A program made the position numbers and the translations under genes. 64,000 nucleotides of DNA from Niallia sp. Man26 (GTDB lineage Bacteria > Bacillota > Bacilli > Bacillales > Cytobacillaceae): assembly GCF_022049065.2 (NCBI RefSeq), contig NZ_CP095743.1, positions 1,131,001 through 1,195,000 on the forward strand. The letters run 5' to 3'. Under the pieces are notes generated by a model that saw only the letters and a list, made by a program, of their open reading frames with translations, was not told the DNA's origin and ran no database searches. Numbering within the stretch: position 1 is the first letter of the stretch; each line of letters opens with the position of its first letter. Shown one piece after another: positions 19,237 to 28,264 of the stretch.

Positions 19237-20688
19237 ATGAAATATTCAGATGACAGTTTAATGCTGCATACAGACTTATATCAAATCAACATGGTGGAAA
19301 CATATTGGAAGGATAATATCCATGAACAAAAGGCAGTGTTTGAAATGTACTTCCGCAAGCTTCCTTTTGGTAATGGCTATGCAGTCTTTGCAGGGCTCGA
19401 GCGGGTTTTACAAGTTATTAAAAACTTTCATTTCTCTGATACAGACATTCAATATTTGCGAGAATACGGCTATGCAGAAGATTTTTTAAGCTATCTCAGC
19501 AAGCTAAGCTTTACTGGTGATATTTACTCGATGAAAGAGGGGGAAATTGTCTTTGGAAATGAACCGCTGCTGAGAGTGGAGGCCCCTTTGGCAGAAGCTC
19601 AGCTTTTAGAAACAATTCTCTTGAATATCGTAAACTATCAAACGTTGATTGCGACAAAGGCCTCCCGCATTAAGATGGTCATTGGAGAAGATACTGCAAT
19701 GGAATTCGGCACAAGAAGAGCACATGAGCTTGATGCTGCTTTATGGGGTACTAGAGCAGCCTATATCGGCGGGTTTTCGGCAACAAGCAATGTCAGAGCA
19801 GGAAAACTTTTTGATATTCCAATTGCCGGAACTCATGCTCATGCACTTGTGCAAGCATACCGGGACGAATACAAAGCTTTCAAAAGCTATGCCAGCAGTC
19901 ACAAGGATTGTGTCTTCTTAGTAGACACTTATGACACCTTGCGTTCAGGTGTGCCTAATGCGATTAAAGTAGCAAAGGAATTTGCAGGCCGCATAAACTT
20001 TAAGGGAATAAGATTAGACAGCGGTGATTTAGCGTATTTATCAAAACAGGCCAGAAAGCTTCTTGATGATGCAGGGTTCAAGGATACACAAATCATTGCT
20101 TCAAACGATCTTGATGAAAAAACAATCATGAATGTTAAGGCGCAAGGAGCAAGAATCGATGTGTGGGGAATCGGGACAAAGCTTATTACCGCATACGATC
20201 AAGCCGCATTAGGCGGTGTTTACAAGCTTGTATGTATTGAGGAAGCGAATGGACAGATGACAGATACGATAAAAATATCAGCTAATCCTGAAAAAGTGAC
20301 TACACCAGGGGAAAAAAGACTGTACCGAATCATTAATAATGGAAACGGCCATGCAGAAGGGGACTATATTGCTCTTGCTAAAGAAGAGGTGCACAAAGAA
20401 AGACTGAAAATGTTCCATCCAGTTCACACATATATAAGCAAATTTGTGACAGATTATACAGCTAAGGAACTTCATGTAGCTGTTGTCAAAGAAGGAGAAG
20501 TCTGCTATGAACTTCCGCCTCTCCAAGAAGTGCAAAGCTATGCGAAGAGCAGTCTGAAGCTATTTTGGGATGAGTACAAGCGGATGTTGAATCCAGAGGA
20601 ATATCCTGTTGATCTCAGCCAGGAATGCTGGAACAATAAAATGACACTTATCAAAAAAGTGCAAGAGGAAGTCGAAAACAGTTTGTAA
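19237..20688 (+). CDS. pncB: nicotinate phosphoribosyltransferase
   Basis: Joins nicotinate to phosphoribosyl pyrophosphate, giving nicotinate mononucleotide. The 483-residue protein has family signatures throughout: LMLHTDLYQINM at the N-terminus, EFGTRRAHELDAALWGTRAA, the conserved phosphoribosyl-binding GTHAHALVQAY, and RLDSGDLAYLSKQ. It begins 4 bases after pncA and is followed after 18 bases by a nadD-like gene, so pncA-pncB-nadD2 are translated from one message and provide a complete route from nicotinamide to nicotinate adenine dinucleotide. Confidence 0.96.
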   Translation: MKYSDDSLMLHTDLYQINMVETYWKDNIHEQKAVFEMYFRKLPFGNGYAVFAGLERVLQVIKNFHFSDTDIQYLREYGYAEDFLSYLSKLSFTGDIYSMKEGEIVFGNEPLLRVEAPLAEAQLLETILLNIVNYQTLIATKASRIKMVIGEDTAMEFGTRRAHELDAALWGTRAAYIGGFSATSNVRAGKLFDIPIAGTHAHALVQAYRDEYKAFKSYASSHKDCVFLVDTYDTLRSGVPNAIKVAKEFAGRINFKGIRLDSGDLAYLSKQARKLLDDAGFKDTQIIASNDLDEKTIMNVKAQGARIDVWGIGTKLITAYDQAALGGVYKLVCIEEANGQMTDTIKISANPEKVTTPGEKRLYRIINNGNGHAEGDYIALAKEEVHKERLKMFHPVHTYISKFVTDYTAKELHVAVVKEGEVCYELPPLQEVQSYAKSSLKLFWDEYKRMLNPEEYPVDLSQECWNNKMTLIKKVQEEVENSL

Positions 20689-20706
20689 GGAAGGGAGAGC
20701 TTTACA

Positions 20707-21321
20707 ATGGGGAAAATCGGAATATATGGGTCATCTTTTGATCCTGTCACGAATGTCCATTTGTGGACGGCGAGCACTGTCGCACATCGCTGTAAGCTTG
20801 ATAAAGTTATTTTCCTGCCTTGCTCAAGCAAGCGTCGTGACAAACAGTTACATGTTGAAGATCAGCATCGCTGGAGGATGCTGGAGCTTGCAATTGATAA
20901 CAATCCTAAATTTGTCGCAGATGATTATGAAATGAAACAAGAGGCGTGGAATATTTATACGTATAACACGTTGAATCACTTTAAAGAAGTATTTCCTGAA
21001 GATGATATTTACTTTATTATGGGTGCAGATTTGCTCGTTGATATCGGCAAAGGAAAGTGGACGAAGGGCGAGGAGCTAATTTCAGAAAATAAGTTCATTG
21101 TAATGGCAAGAAACGGCATTGATATGCTGCAGGCAATAAGTCACTCGCCTATTTTAAGAAATAATGATGATGGTACGACATTTCACCTTCTTGATAAAGG
21201 GCTGGCTATGGAAATCAGCTCTACCTACATTCGCGAGGAATTGGCAATGGGCGGAGAACCGCGCTATTTACTGCCAGACTCCTGCTACAGCTATATTAAA
21301 GAGAATAGGCTATACGAATAG
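20707..21321 (+). CDS. nadD: nicotinate-nucleotide adenylyltransferase, second (operon-linked) form
   Basis: Adenylylates nicotinate mononucleotide to deamido-NAD. The 204-residue protein has the nucleotidyltransferase fold: GIYGSSFDPVTNVHL at residues 5-19, where the usual HxGH is TNVH (a TxxH form seen in related enzymes), and the C-terminal ISSTYIRE phosphate-binding motif. AAGGGAGAG precedes the ATG. Bacillus species normally carry nadD elsewhere, near yqeK and the comE genes, so this is probably an extra copy dedicated to salvage. The divergent motif may change substrate range, for example to nicotinamide mononucleotide; that is speculation. Confidence 0.87.
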   Translation: MGKIGIYGSSFDPVTNVHLWTASTVAHRCKLDKVIFLPCSSKRRDKQLHVEDQHRWRMLELAIDNNPKFVADDYEMKQEAWNIYTYNTLNHFKEVFPEDDIYFIMGADLLVDIGKGKWTKGEELISENKFIVMARNGIDMLQAISHSPILRNNDDGTTFHLLDKGLAMEISSTYIREELAMGGEPRYLLPDSCYSYIKENRLYE

Positions 21322-21329
21322 GTAAAAGC

Positions 21330-21369
21330 AGCCGTATGAAACATCAGGACGAAGATGTTTCATACGGCT
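21330..21369. terminator. hairpin between nadD and the phosphatase gene
   Basis: Perfect 16-bp arms AGCCGTATGAAACATC (21330-21345) and GATGTTTCATACGGCT (21354-21369). Short T tracts follow on both sides, best on the minus strand. Confidence 0.75.
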
Positions 21370-21375
21370 TCCATC

Positions 21376-23382
21376 CTATAAAAAGCTGTTATTAATTTCG
21401 CAGCCTGTAAATTCAATCAGACCAATATTGTTAGTCGTCTTAATGAGAAAGCCATTTTCTAACGTCTCATGTCGGATTGTTTCCTTCCATATACAAGCTG
21501 TGCTTGGTTCTCCCTCACTCAAGAGTTGACTGTGATCATAATAACGATGCGTAATATTCTTTTTGATAACTTGATTGCTTAAGAATAAAGATCCTTTGAT
21601 TGCAAGATTGGCCAGTCCGCGAAATGATTCATTTTTAATCGGACTGCTTGTGTATTGGTGAATAGTTCTCTTGTCATGAGGAAAAAACTCGACCTCCGAT
21701 TTTAAGGCGAAAGCCATATGTGCATCACCAGAAAGAATAACACACTCAGAAGGGTTCCACTTAGCTATTCTTGTATGAAATTCATGGAAACCGCGACTGT
21801 TGAATTTCCACCATTCTAAGTCCATTGTCTCCTGCAGTTTTGGGATATTTTTTGAAACAGGCAGGACAATCTTTTTTAAGAAAGTCTCAATCAGGTCGAC
21901 GCCGTATAAAGGAGTTGCAGACAAAAGGATAAGAGGTTCCCCTTCTTGCCAGCCAGATTCATTAAGGCTTGATTCAAGCTGGTCCCATGCGTCCTTGTTA
22001 ATCAGATTGGGGCCGTTTGTCCGGCTGGTAAGGAATGGTGTTATCATCCGTTGTTTTGTGTCAGGATAGAAGCGCTGTGTTCTAGTATCGAGGACAAGTG
22101 TAATTGGAGTAGACGGGATCGTATAATGCCAGTTGGCATAGGTCCACATTGAAGAAATCCAATTCTCATATGGAGTTGTTTTATAATTTAAGCCTTGAAG
22201 ACGGGAATTAATAACAGCTAAAAAAGGGGCAGAAAAAGAATCAGGTGCATTGCCCCAGCCTTGGAAAGCCCAGTAGGCGGTCAGTCCATTTGCGACGGAA
22301 TGACGGCCAAGAGGAGCAGACCAAACATTTTCCATCCAGTCAGCGGAAATGTTCCAGTCATCTGTTATATCATGATCATCAAAGATCATATAAACAGACA
22401 TGTTGGCCAACACTCTGCGAATATGAGGCGTGGATGCTGCAAATTGTATCAGGCTTTTGGATTGTTCTTCATATTCTTTCCGTTTTGTGTGCAAAGCTTT
22501 GTCTGACTGTAATGATTTGTCGACAAAATACTTATTTTCAGCTAACAGATGATCCAAATTAGGGATTGCTGCTTTTTGTCCGGCTGCTTGCCAAAGAGCG
22601 GGACTCCAGCTCAAAAGGTACATCGCTGCATATTCCCCTAACGATAACAAATGATTTGCTGCTTTTCTGGAGGTAAAGCCGCACAGCTCTTTTGTCAGTT
22701 CCCCACGACCGTTCACTTGATACATTTTTGTGCTGTATTTTTGGTCAAGCTCCAAAGCTAAATCTTGGAGAGGTTCCTTCTTGCCGATCAATATTTCTCC
22801 AAGACTTTGAATGAATGGCGTGATTGGGTCTGCGACATCATCAGCATAGATTTGATCTCCAAGAAGGAAGAGAGAGGATGGCCTTACTTGTAAATCAGAC
22901 CAGAATTCTGTAAGCAGGCTGTCTCCTTTAATTAATGCATCATTGCCTGTTCCATGCAGCTTTTGGCAAGATCCGTACATAAAGGTGCTTTTATTTTCGG
23001 GAATAAAAAAAGAAGGCAATGGATAATCACCGTATACAATGGAATACGGATTATGTGAATCAAGCATTTGGTAGTCACCAAGATGCCATTCTTTGTTTCC
23101 ATCGCTAAAAAATACATTATAGCCAAGCAGCTGTCCTGTTGGAAAGCTACCTTCTGCTGGTTCAGCCTTCATTAAATATATAAATAAGTTTTTTCCCATT
23201 TTGACAAGGGTTGTTTCACTATGAGAACTTATACGTTCTAGAAAGCAAGCATCATTAGACTGCTGAACAGCAAACACTTCGGTTCTTGCTTCCATTGGCT
23301 TGCTTAATGCAATCCAGCAGTACAGCTCTTTGCTTTCTGTTCTTCTTAAGATCGGTCCAGCGAGGATATCAGGTAAATGCAA
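21376..23382 (-). CDS. PhoD-like metallophosphatase
   Basis: A 668-residue phosphodiesterase or phosphatase of the PhoD-like metallophosphatase superfamily. Metal-binding motifs are GSCQK near residue 137, LLGDQIYADDV near 170, IFDDHDITDDWN near 338 and LSGDAHMAF near 578. The start is TTG 23382, preceded by AGGGGGCGG with good spacing. No signal peptide or Tat motif is visible, unlike classical secreted PhoD, so it is probably cytoplasmic. The substrate is unknown. It is convergent with the NAD operon and lies downstream of the unrecognised gene at 23483-24298, about 100 bases away. Confidence 0.85.
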   Translation of the reverse strand: MHLPDILAGPILRRTESKELYCWIALSKPMEARTEVFAVQQSNDACFLERISSHSETTLVKMGKNLFIYLMKAEPAEGSFPTGQLLGYNVFFSDGNKEWHLGDYQMLDSHNPYSIVYGDYPLPSFFIPENKSTFMYGSCQKLHGTGNDALIKGDSLLTEFWSDLQVRPSSLFLLGDQIYADDVADPITPFIQSLGEILIGKKEPLQDLALELDQKYSTKMYQVNGRGELTKELCGFTSRKAANHLLSLGEYAAMYLLSWSPALWQAAGQKAAIPNLDHLLAENKYFVDKSLQSDKALHTKRKEYEEQSKSLIQFAASTPHIRRVLANMSVYMIFDDHDITDDWNISADWMENVWSAPLGRHSVANGLTAYWAFQGWGNAPDSFSAPFLAVINSRLQGLNYKTTPYENWISSMWTYANWHYTIPSTPITLVLDTRTQRFYPDTKQRMITPFLTSRTNGPNLINKDAWDQLESSLNESGWQEGEPLILLSATPLYGVDLIETFLKKIVLPVSKNIPKLQETMDLEWWKFNSRGFHEFHTRIAKWNPSECVILSGDAHMAFALKSEVEFFPHDKRTIHQYTSSPIKNESFRGLANLAIKGSLFLSNQVIKKNITHRYYDHSQLLSEGEPSTACIWKETIRHETLENGFLIKTTNNIGLIEFTGCEINNSFL

Positions 23383-23482
23383 GATAAATCACCGCCCCCT
23401 TTTTTGTTATAGGCTATTCACCTAGCACAAAAAGGTGATAACGAAAGGGTGACAATAAATGCCACCCGCTTTCTTTGCATTA

Positions 23483-24298
23483 TTAATAGAAAGAAGTGCT
23501 AATAGAAGCACTGCTCGTTGCTGCAGTATTCGTGCTTGAACCTGGCTTCCAGTTAAAGGGAGGCAGTGAGCTTCCAGACAGCTGTATACTGTTTGGGAAG
23601 GCTTCAGAGATAGTTTCACTAGTAACACTTGATGAACTGTCAGCATTGCTCTGCTCTTCATTTAGTTCTTGCAGTATGCTCTCGAAAATGTTAGCAATCT
23701 GTTCATCCGAGGCCGATTCTAAATCGAAGCCTGCAAGCTGGCCAGACAGATCACTAGATAATGAATCTGTAATAATGGAAGCTTCCGCAGTATCCTCCGT
23801 GTTTAAGCTGCTGATTATATTGGAAAGGAATTGACTCATCTGGGCAACAGTGTATTCCTCGCTCATTTGTGAAATCACTGGTGGAGGCATTGTTCCTATA
23901 GACATCACCCTTTGAGGCTTAGCACTTTCCAAAGTGTCTGATACTTGTTCAAAAAGGGAGGAGATTTCGTCTTCTGTACTTTCTTCTGTGTCAAATTCTG
24001 ATAAGAGACTGCTGATGGTTGTATATGCTGTTTGCAAGCTGTCTTGCAGGGGAGTATCTGTCAAGCTGCCGCTCTCTTCTGCCTTCGGTTGCATATTTTT
24101 TAGAAATGCTGTTTTTTGTTCAATTGTTAATGCTGGTAAGTCCTTTGTGCTTGTGACGGGCACCTCGCTTCCTTGGCTGCTTGCTGTGAGCATATCTTGG
24201 AATGAAGCGATAGAGTCATCTTGAGCAGTGACTGTTTGCACTGCTGATTTTTGCAGCATTTGCAAATAAGCAGAAGCATTACTTACTGATATGGACAT
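23483..24298 (-). CDS. unrecognised Ser/Thr-rich acidic protein
   Basis: I do not recognise this 271-residue protein. The composition is dominated by Ser, Thr, Glu, Gln and Ala, with no cysteine, no signal peptide and no membrane segment. A helical N-terminus (SNASAYLQMLQKSAVQ) is followed by acidic helices such as LLSEFDTEESTEDEISSLF and a low-complexity C-terminus rich in Ser and Thr ending STSFY. The ATG is behind AGAAGGGAAG. A weak hairpin after the stop may be its terminator. It could be a secreted or surface-associated structural protein, or a substrate of a specialised secretion route, but nothing in the sequence shows this. Confidence 0.7.
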   Translation of the reverse strand: MSISVSNASAYLQMLQKSAVQTVTAQDDSIASFQDMLTASSQGSEVPVTSTKDLPALTIEQKTAFLKNMQPKAEESGSLTDTPLQDSLQTAYTTISSLLSEFDTEESTEDEISSLFEQVSDTLESAKPQRVMSIGTMPPPVISQMSEEYTVAQMSQFLSNIISSLNTEDTAEASIITDSLSSDLSGQLAGFDLESASDEQIANIFESILQELNEEQSNADSSSSVTSETISEAFPNSIQLSGSSLPPFNWKPGSSTNTAATSSASISTSFY

Positions 24299-24401
24299 AA
24301 AAAAACTTCCCTTCTAATAAAAATTCGGAATCTAGTAGTATAGATAAATCCGTATTAATAGTAGAGAGGAAAGCTTAAGATATGCTTAAATTTCTTTTTG
24401 T

Positions 24402-25307
24402 TTAAACTGCAGCATTTTGCTGCATGCGAAGACGATATTCCTTTGGAGAGCAGAGATTATGACGTTTGAACAGCTTATAAAACTGGGCAATATTGCTTAT
24501 GCCAACATCAAAACTGATTTCCATAATGCTTTTTTCACTTGTTAACAGCAGCAGCTCTGCTCTTTTAATTCGTTTAAGATTCACATAGTCTATAAAGGAA
24601 ATTCCCATGCTTTTTTTGAAATACTTAATGAAATAGTGATAGCTTAAGTTTAAGATAGAGCAGGCTTCCTCGACAAAAAGCTTATCTTTTAGATGATCTT
24701 CAATATAATCTAGCACTGGCTTTAACCGGGTGAAGCTTTCCGCATCGGCAAATTTCAGCAAATTTTGCTCGTCGTTTCTAATGAGCAGCAGCAAAAGCTT
24801 TTTTATGGCCGAATTGATGGCAATCTCATATCCCTTTTCCTTTTGCTGTGCCTCCATATAAATCTCCATAATCAGGCTGTATACCTGTTTTTTTACTTGT
24901 TCATTTTTTTCAAAAATATAATTTAAATGCTGCAGCGGTGTTGTGACCTCAGAAAAGCAATGCAAATAGGGCAGGATGCTCTGGTCAAAATGCTTCACTA
25001 AGTCTACTTGAAACACAATATAGCGCAGATTTCCTTTAGAAGGTTTACATGTCCGGTGGGGCTGGGATGCACCCATAATATAAGTGTCCCCACTTCCAAT
25101 CACAGTGGATTGATATTGGTGCTGAATCGCTAAATTGCCCTCCATGATTGCGAGAAATTCGACTTCCTTATGAAAATGCCATGTCTCCTGCTCGATAAGC
25201 GCAGTATAATCCGGCTCATCATTAATTTCCCAAACCTTTAAAGATAATAACGGATTTTCATAATGAACCACTTCATTAACAGGTTCTTCATATGTATTTT
25301 TAACCAT
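24402..25307 (-). CDS. AraC family transcriptional regulator with cupin sensor domain
   Basis: A 301-residue regulator. The N-terminal cupin domain (about residues 30-120; HFHKEVEFLAIMEG, MGASQPHR) is of the kind that binds sugars or other small ligands. The C-terminal double helix-turn-helix (about 200-295) includes LFVEEACSILNLSYHYFIKY and ISFDVGISNIAQFYKLFKRH. It is divergent from thuA, with 160 bases between, and is the likely regulator of the sugar cluster at 25.4-29.3 kb and perhaps 29.6-32.6 kb. AraC members of this type usually activate. The ribosome site is GGGGGTC before ATG 25307. Confidence 0.9.
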   Translation of the reverse strand: MVKNTYEEPVNEVVHYENPLLSLKVWEINDEPDYTALIEQETWHFHKEVEFLAIMEGNLAIQHQYQSTVIGSGDTYIMGASQPHRTCKPSKGNLRYIVFQVDLVKHFDQSILPYLHCFSEVTTPLQHLNYIFEKNEQVKKQVYSLIMEIYMEAQQKEKGYEIAINSAIKKLLLLLIRNDEQNLLKFADAESFTRLKPVLDYIEDHLKDKLFVEEACSILNLSYHYFIKYFKKSMGISFIDYVNLKRIKRAELLLLTSEKSIMEISFDVGISNIAQFYKLFKRHNLCSPKEYRLRMQQNAAV

Positions 25308-25419
25308 TCTCTAAGACCCCCGACAAAAGATATAAATGCATCATCCATTATGGAAGTGTATTTTTTTATTTTCGATAAATGACACAATTGAATAAAAAGA
25401 AGCCAATTTTGAGCATTTA

Positions 25420-25433
25420 TTAAATCGCTTTCA
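25420..25433. promoter_or_regulatory. candidate cre site in the thuA promoter
   Basis: Read on the minus strand this is TGAAAGCGATTTAA, which matches the cre consensus TGWAARCGYTWNCW except at two positions. It falls between the -35 and -10 elements of the thuA promoter. Confidence 0.45.
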
Positions 25434-25438
25434 TTTTT

Positions 25439-25462
25439 TATAATGATACCATAAATCGGTAT
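25439..25462 (+). promoter_or_regulatory. thuA -10 element and adjacent palindrome
   Basis: TATAAT (25439-25444) is 17 bases after a weak TTTATT. Immediately downstream ATACC (25446-25450) and GGTAT (25458-25462) form an inverted repeat around the expected transcription start, a possible operator for the divergent AraC protein or another repressor. Confidence 0.5.
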
Positions 25463-25468
25463 TGGAGT

Positions 25469-26185
25469 GTGGCTAACTTGATAACTATATGGAACGAAAA
25501 TCGCCATGAAAAAATAAATCCTGTTGTAGCGGAAATTTACCCTGATGGTATACACGGCTGTATTGACAGCGTTCTAAAAAATGCAGGCTTTGATACAAAA
25601 ACGGCAACCTTGGATGATCCGGAGCACGGCCTGACAGATGAGGTGCTGGAAAACACAGATGTTCTTGTCTGGTGGGGGCATATTGCGCATGGAGAAGTAA
25701 AGGACGAAATTGTAGAAAAAGTGCATAAGCGTGTTCTAGATGGAATGGGACTTATCGTCTTGCACTCCGGCCATTTTTCGAAAATATTCAAAAAGCTAAT
25801 GGGAACAAGCTGTGATTTGAAGTGGAGAGAAGCGGCTGATAAGGAAAGGCTGTGGGTAGTTGCTCCAAGTCATCCGATTGCTGAAGGAATCGGTGAATAT
25901 ATCGAGCTAGAAAAAGAGGAGATGTATGGCGAGCATTTTGATATCCCAGCACCAGATGAGCTGATTTTTACAAGCTGGTTTACAGGCGGAGAAGTGTTCA
26001 GAAGCGGCTGTACATACCAAAGAGGGAACGGAAAAATATTTTATTTCAGACCGGGACATGAAACGTATCCTACATATCATCAGAAAGACATTCAACAAGT
26101 CATCATTAATGCAGTGAACTGGGCGAAGCCGGTTGCCAGAACACGTCCTGTATACGGGAACAGTCAGCCTTTAGAAAAGTTATAG
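25469..26185 (+). CDS. thuA: ThuA-like protein (trehalose utilisation family)
   Basis: A 238-residue protein of the ThuA family, which has a glutamine-amidotransferase-like fold. Conserved features include [11 protein letters not shown] near the N-terminus, [23 protein letters not shown] and the C-terminal FRPGHETYP. ThuA proteins work with Gfo/Idh/MocA dehydrogenases in disaccharide catabolism through 3-keto sugars, and such a dehydrogenase is encoded next. The GTG at 25469 is very close to the possible ribosome site TTGGAG (25462-25467); a TTG at 25478 ([11 protein letters not shown]) has better spacing and may be the real start. First gene of a four-gene unit. Confidence 0.88.
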   Translation: MANLITIWNENRHEKINPVVAEIYPDGIHGCIDSVLKNAGFDTKTATLDDPEHGLTDEVLENTDVLVWWGHIAHGEVKDEIVEKVHKRVLDGMGLIVLHSGHFSKIFKKLMGTSCDLKWREAADKERLWVVAPSHPIAEGIGEYIELEKEEMYGEHFDIPAPDELIFTSWFTGGEVFRSGCTYQRGNGKIFYFRPGHETYPTYHQKDIQQVIINAVNWAKPVARTRPVYGNSQPLEKL

Positions 26186-26210
26186 AAAAAAATCATAGGG
26201 GGAAAAAAAC

Positions 26211-27242
26211 ATGAGTACATTAAAAATTGGTGTAATTGGCTGCGGGAGCATCGCTCAGCACAGGCATCTGCCTGAATACAGCTGGAATAAGAATGTGGAG
26301 ATAGTCGCTGTTTGTGATATTAATGAGGAGCGCGCTCTTGAGATTGGCAAAAAATATGGTGCAAAAGCATATACAGATTATACAGAGCTTCTTGCTGTTG
26401 CAGAAATCGATGCGGTAAGTGTATGTACACCAAACTATCTGCATGCACCAATTTCTGTTGCTGCATTGAATGCAGGCAAACATGTGCTGTGCGAAAAGCC
26501 GATGGCAACCTCATCTGAAGAAGCAGCCCAAATGATAGAAGCAGCCAAAAAGAGCGGAAAAAAATTAATGATCGGGCATAATCAGCGTTTTGTAAAATCA
26601 CATCAAAAAGCTCGTGAACTAATTAAATCAGGTGAAATTGGCAAATTATACAGTTTCCGCACAGCATTCGGCCATGGTGGTCCGGAGCAATGGAGCGTGG
26701 ACGGCAAGGGAAGCTGGTTCTTCCAGAAAGAAAAAGCATTCATTGGCGCAATGGGAGACTTAGGTGTTCATAAAACAGACCTTCTCCGCTATATTCTAGG
26801 GGAGGAATTCGTTGAGGTTGGAGCCTTTGTGGAAACAAATGCGAAGGATTTTGCCGATGTGGATGATAATGCTGTGTGCGTATTGAAGACAGAAAGCGGA
26901 GTAATCGGAACATTGGCGGCAAGCTGGGCTTACACGAGCAAAGAAGATAATTCGACGGTGATTTACGGTGAGAAGGCAATCTTAAGATTGGAAGATCATC
27001 CTCAATACTCTTTAATCGTGCAGTATGCTAATGGGGAAACAGTAAACTATGAGCTTGGTAAAATCCAATCAAATGATGAAGGCGGCCAAAATGCAACAGG
27101 TGTGATTGATCATTTTGTCGCTTCCATTCTAACGGACAGTGAACCTTTGATTACAGGAGAAGAAGGCAAAAAATCTCTGGAAGTTATATTAGGTGCGATT
27201 AAATCAAAAGAGACAAAGCAAATCGCAACAATAAATCAATAA
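26211..27242 (+). CDS. Gfo/Idh/MocA family oxidoreductase 1
   Basis: A 343-residue NAD(P)-dependent sugar dehydrogenase. The N-terminal Rossmann fold carries GVIGCGSIAQHRHLPEY, and the consensus CEKPMA includes the lysine used in hydride transfer (near residue 96). The C-terminal alpha/beta domain has the conserved region MGDLGVHKTDLLRYI with a histidine near residue 187. Family members oxidise myo-inositol, glucose derivatives or 3-hydroxy positions of glycosides. AGGGGG precedes the ATG. It lies 25 bases after thuA and 29 bases before a TIM-barrel isomerase, in the same operon. Exact substrate unknown. Confidence 0.92.
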   Translation: MSTLKIGVIGCGSIAQHRHLPEYSWNKNVEIVAVCDINEERALEIGKKYGAKAYTDYTELLAVAEIDAVSVCTPNYLHAPISVAALNAGKHVLCEKPMATSSEEAAQMIEAAKKSGKKLMIGHNQRFVKSHQKARELIKSGEIGKLYSFRTAFGHGGPEQWSVDGKGSWFFQKEKAFIGAMGDLGVHKTDLLRYILGEEFVEVGAFVETNAKDFADVDDNAVCVLKTESGVIGTLAASWAYTSKEDNSTVIYGEKAILRLEDHPQYSLIVQYANGETVNYELGKIQSNDEGGQNATGVIDHFVASILTDSEPLITGEEGKKSLEVILGAIKSKETKQIATINQ

Positions 27243-27271
27243 AATATATAGATTAGAAGGAGAGAATGGCA

Positions 27272-28240
27272 ATGAAACTAGGAGTCTTTACAGTCCTGTT
27301 TGCGGATAAATCGTTTGAAGAAATGCTTGATGCAGTAAAGGAAGCCGGCCTGCAGGCTGTTGAAATCGGCACAGGAGGCTATCCGGGCAATGCACACTGT
27401 GATTTGGACACATTGCTGGAGGATGAAACAAAGAGGCAGGAATATATAAAGAAAGTCGAAGACAGAGGATTAATGATAAGTGCGTTCAGTTGTCACGGCA
27501 ACCCAATTTCTCCTGAGAAGGAGTTCGCGTTGAAATCTCATGAAACTTTGATGAAAACAATCAAGCTTGCCTCCCTTCTAAATGTGCCTGTTGTTAATTG
27601 CTTCTCTGGAACAGCTGGTGATCATGAAGGAGCGAAGTTTCCGAATTGGCCAGTCACTCCATGGCCAACTGAATACAGTGATGTGAAAACATGGCAATGG
27701 GAGGAAAAGCTGATTCCTTACTGGAAGGAAGTAGGACAGTACGCAAGTGATCACAATGTGAAAATTGGTCTTGAACTGCATGGCGGATTCTTAGTTCATA
27801 CTCCATACACACTTTTGAAGCTGCGCGAAGAAACATGTGATGCAATCGGCGCCAACCTTGATCCAAGCCACTTATGGTGGCAGGGCATTGATCCTGTGGG
27901 AGCCATTAAAATATTGGCAAAAGCAAATGCAATCCATCATTTCCATGCTAAAGATACGTATATCGACCAGGATAATGCGAATATGTATGGATTGACAGAT
28001 ATGCAGCCATACGGAAATGTACAGTCAAGGGCGTGGACTTTCCGGTCTGTCGGCTGCGGCCATAGTGCTGCAGAATGGTCTGATATGATGAGTGCATTGC
28101 GCACATACGGCTATGACTATGTTGTCAGTATCGAGCATGAGGATCCACTTATGTCTATCCGTGAAGGACTGGCAAGAGCTGTATCAACACTTAAGTCAGT
28201 TGTTATCGAAGAAGCACCATCTCAAATGTGGTGGGCATAA
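27272..28240 (+). CDS. sugar phosphate isomerase/epimerase family TIM-barrel protein
   Basis: ATG 27272 is preferred because AAGGAG at 27257-27262 is correctly spaced; the ATG at 27266 is too close. The 322-residue AP-endonuclease-2-type TIM barrel has the expected divalent metal ligands Glu168 (GLELHGG), Asp197 and His200 (NLDPSHLWW), His225 (HFHAKD) and Glu288 or Glu290 (SIEHEDP). Relatives include IolE/IolI, hydroxypyruvate isomerase and 3-keto-glycoside-processing proteins. Placed between two Gfo/Idh/MocA dehydrogenases, it probably isomerises, dehydrates or cleaves a keto-sugar produced by one of them. Confidence 0.9.
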   Translation: MKLGVFTVLFADKSFEEMLDAVKEAGLQAVEIGTGGYPGNAHCDLDTLLEDETKRQEYIKKVEDRGLMISAFSCHGNPISPEKEFALKSHETLMKTIKLASLLNVPVVNCFSGTAGDHEGAKFPNWPVTPWPTEYSDVKTWQWEEKLIPYWKEVGQYASDHNVKIGLELHGGFLVHTPYTLLKLREETCDAIGANLDPSHLWWQGIDPVGAIKILAKANAIHHFHAKDTYIDQDNANMYGLTDMQPYGNVQSRAWTFRSVGCGHSAAEWSDMMSALRTYGYDYVVSIEHEDPLMSIREGLARAVSTLKSVVIEEAPSQMWWA

Positions 28241-28264
28241 ATACCAATTTAGGAGGATTTAAGC

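Noticed and set aside
23447-23476. Terminator of the Ser/Thr-rich gene
   Set aside because: Only five strong base pairs with a mismatch and no real T-run; left as possible in the gene entry.
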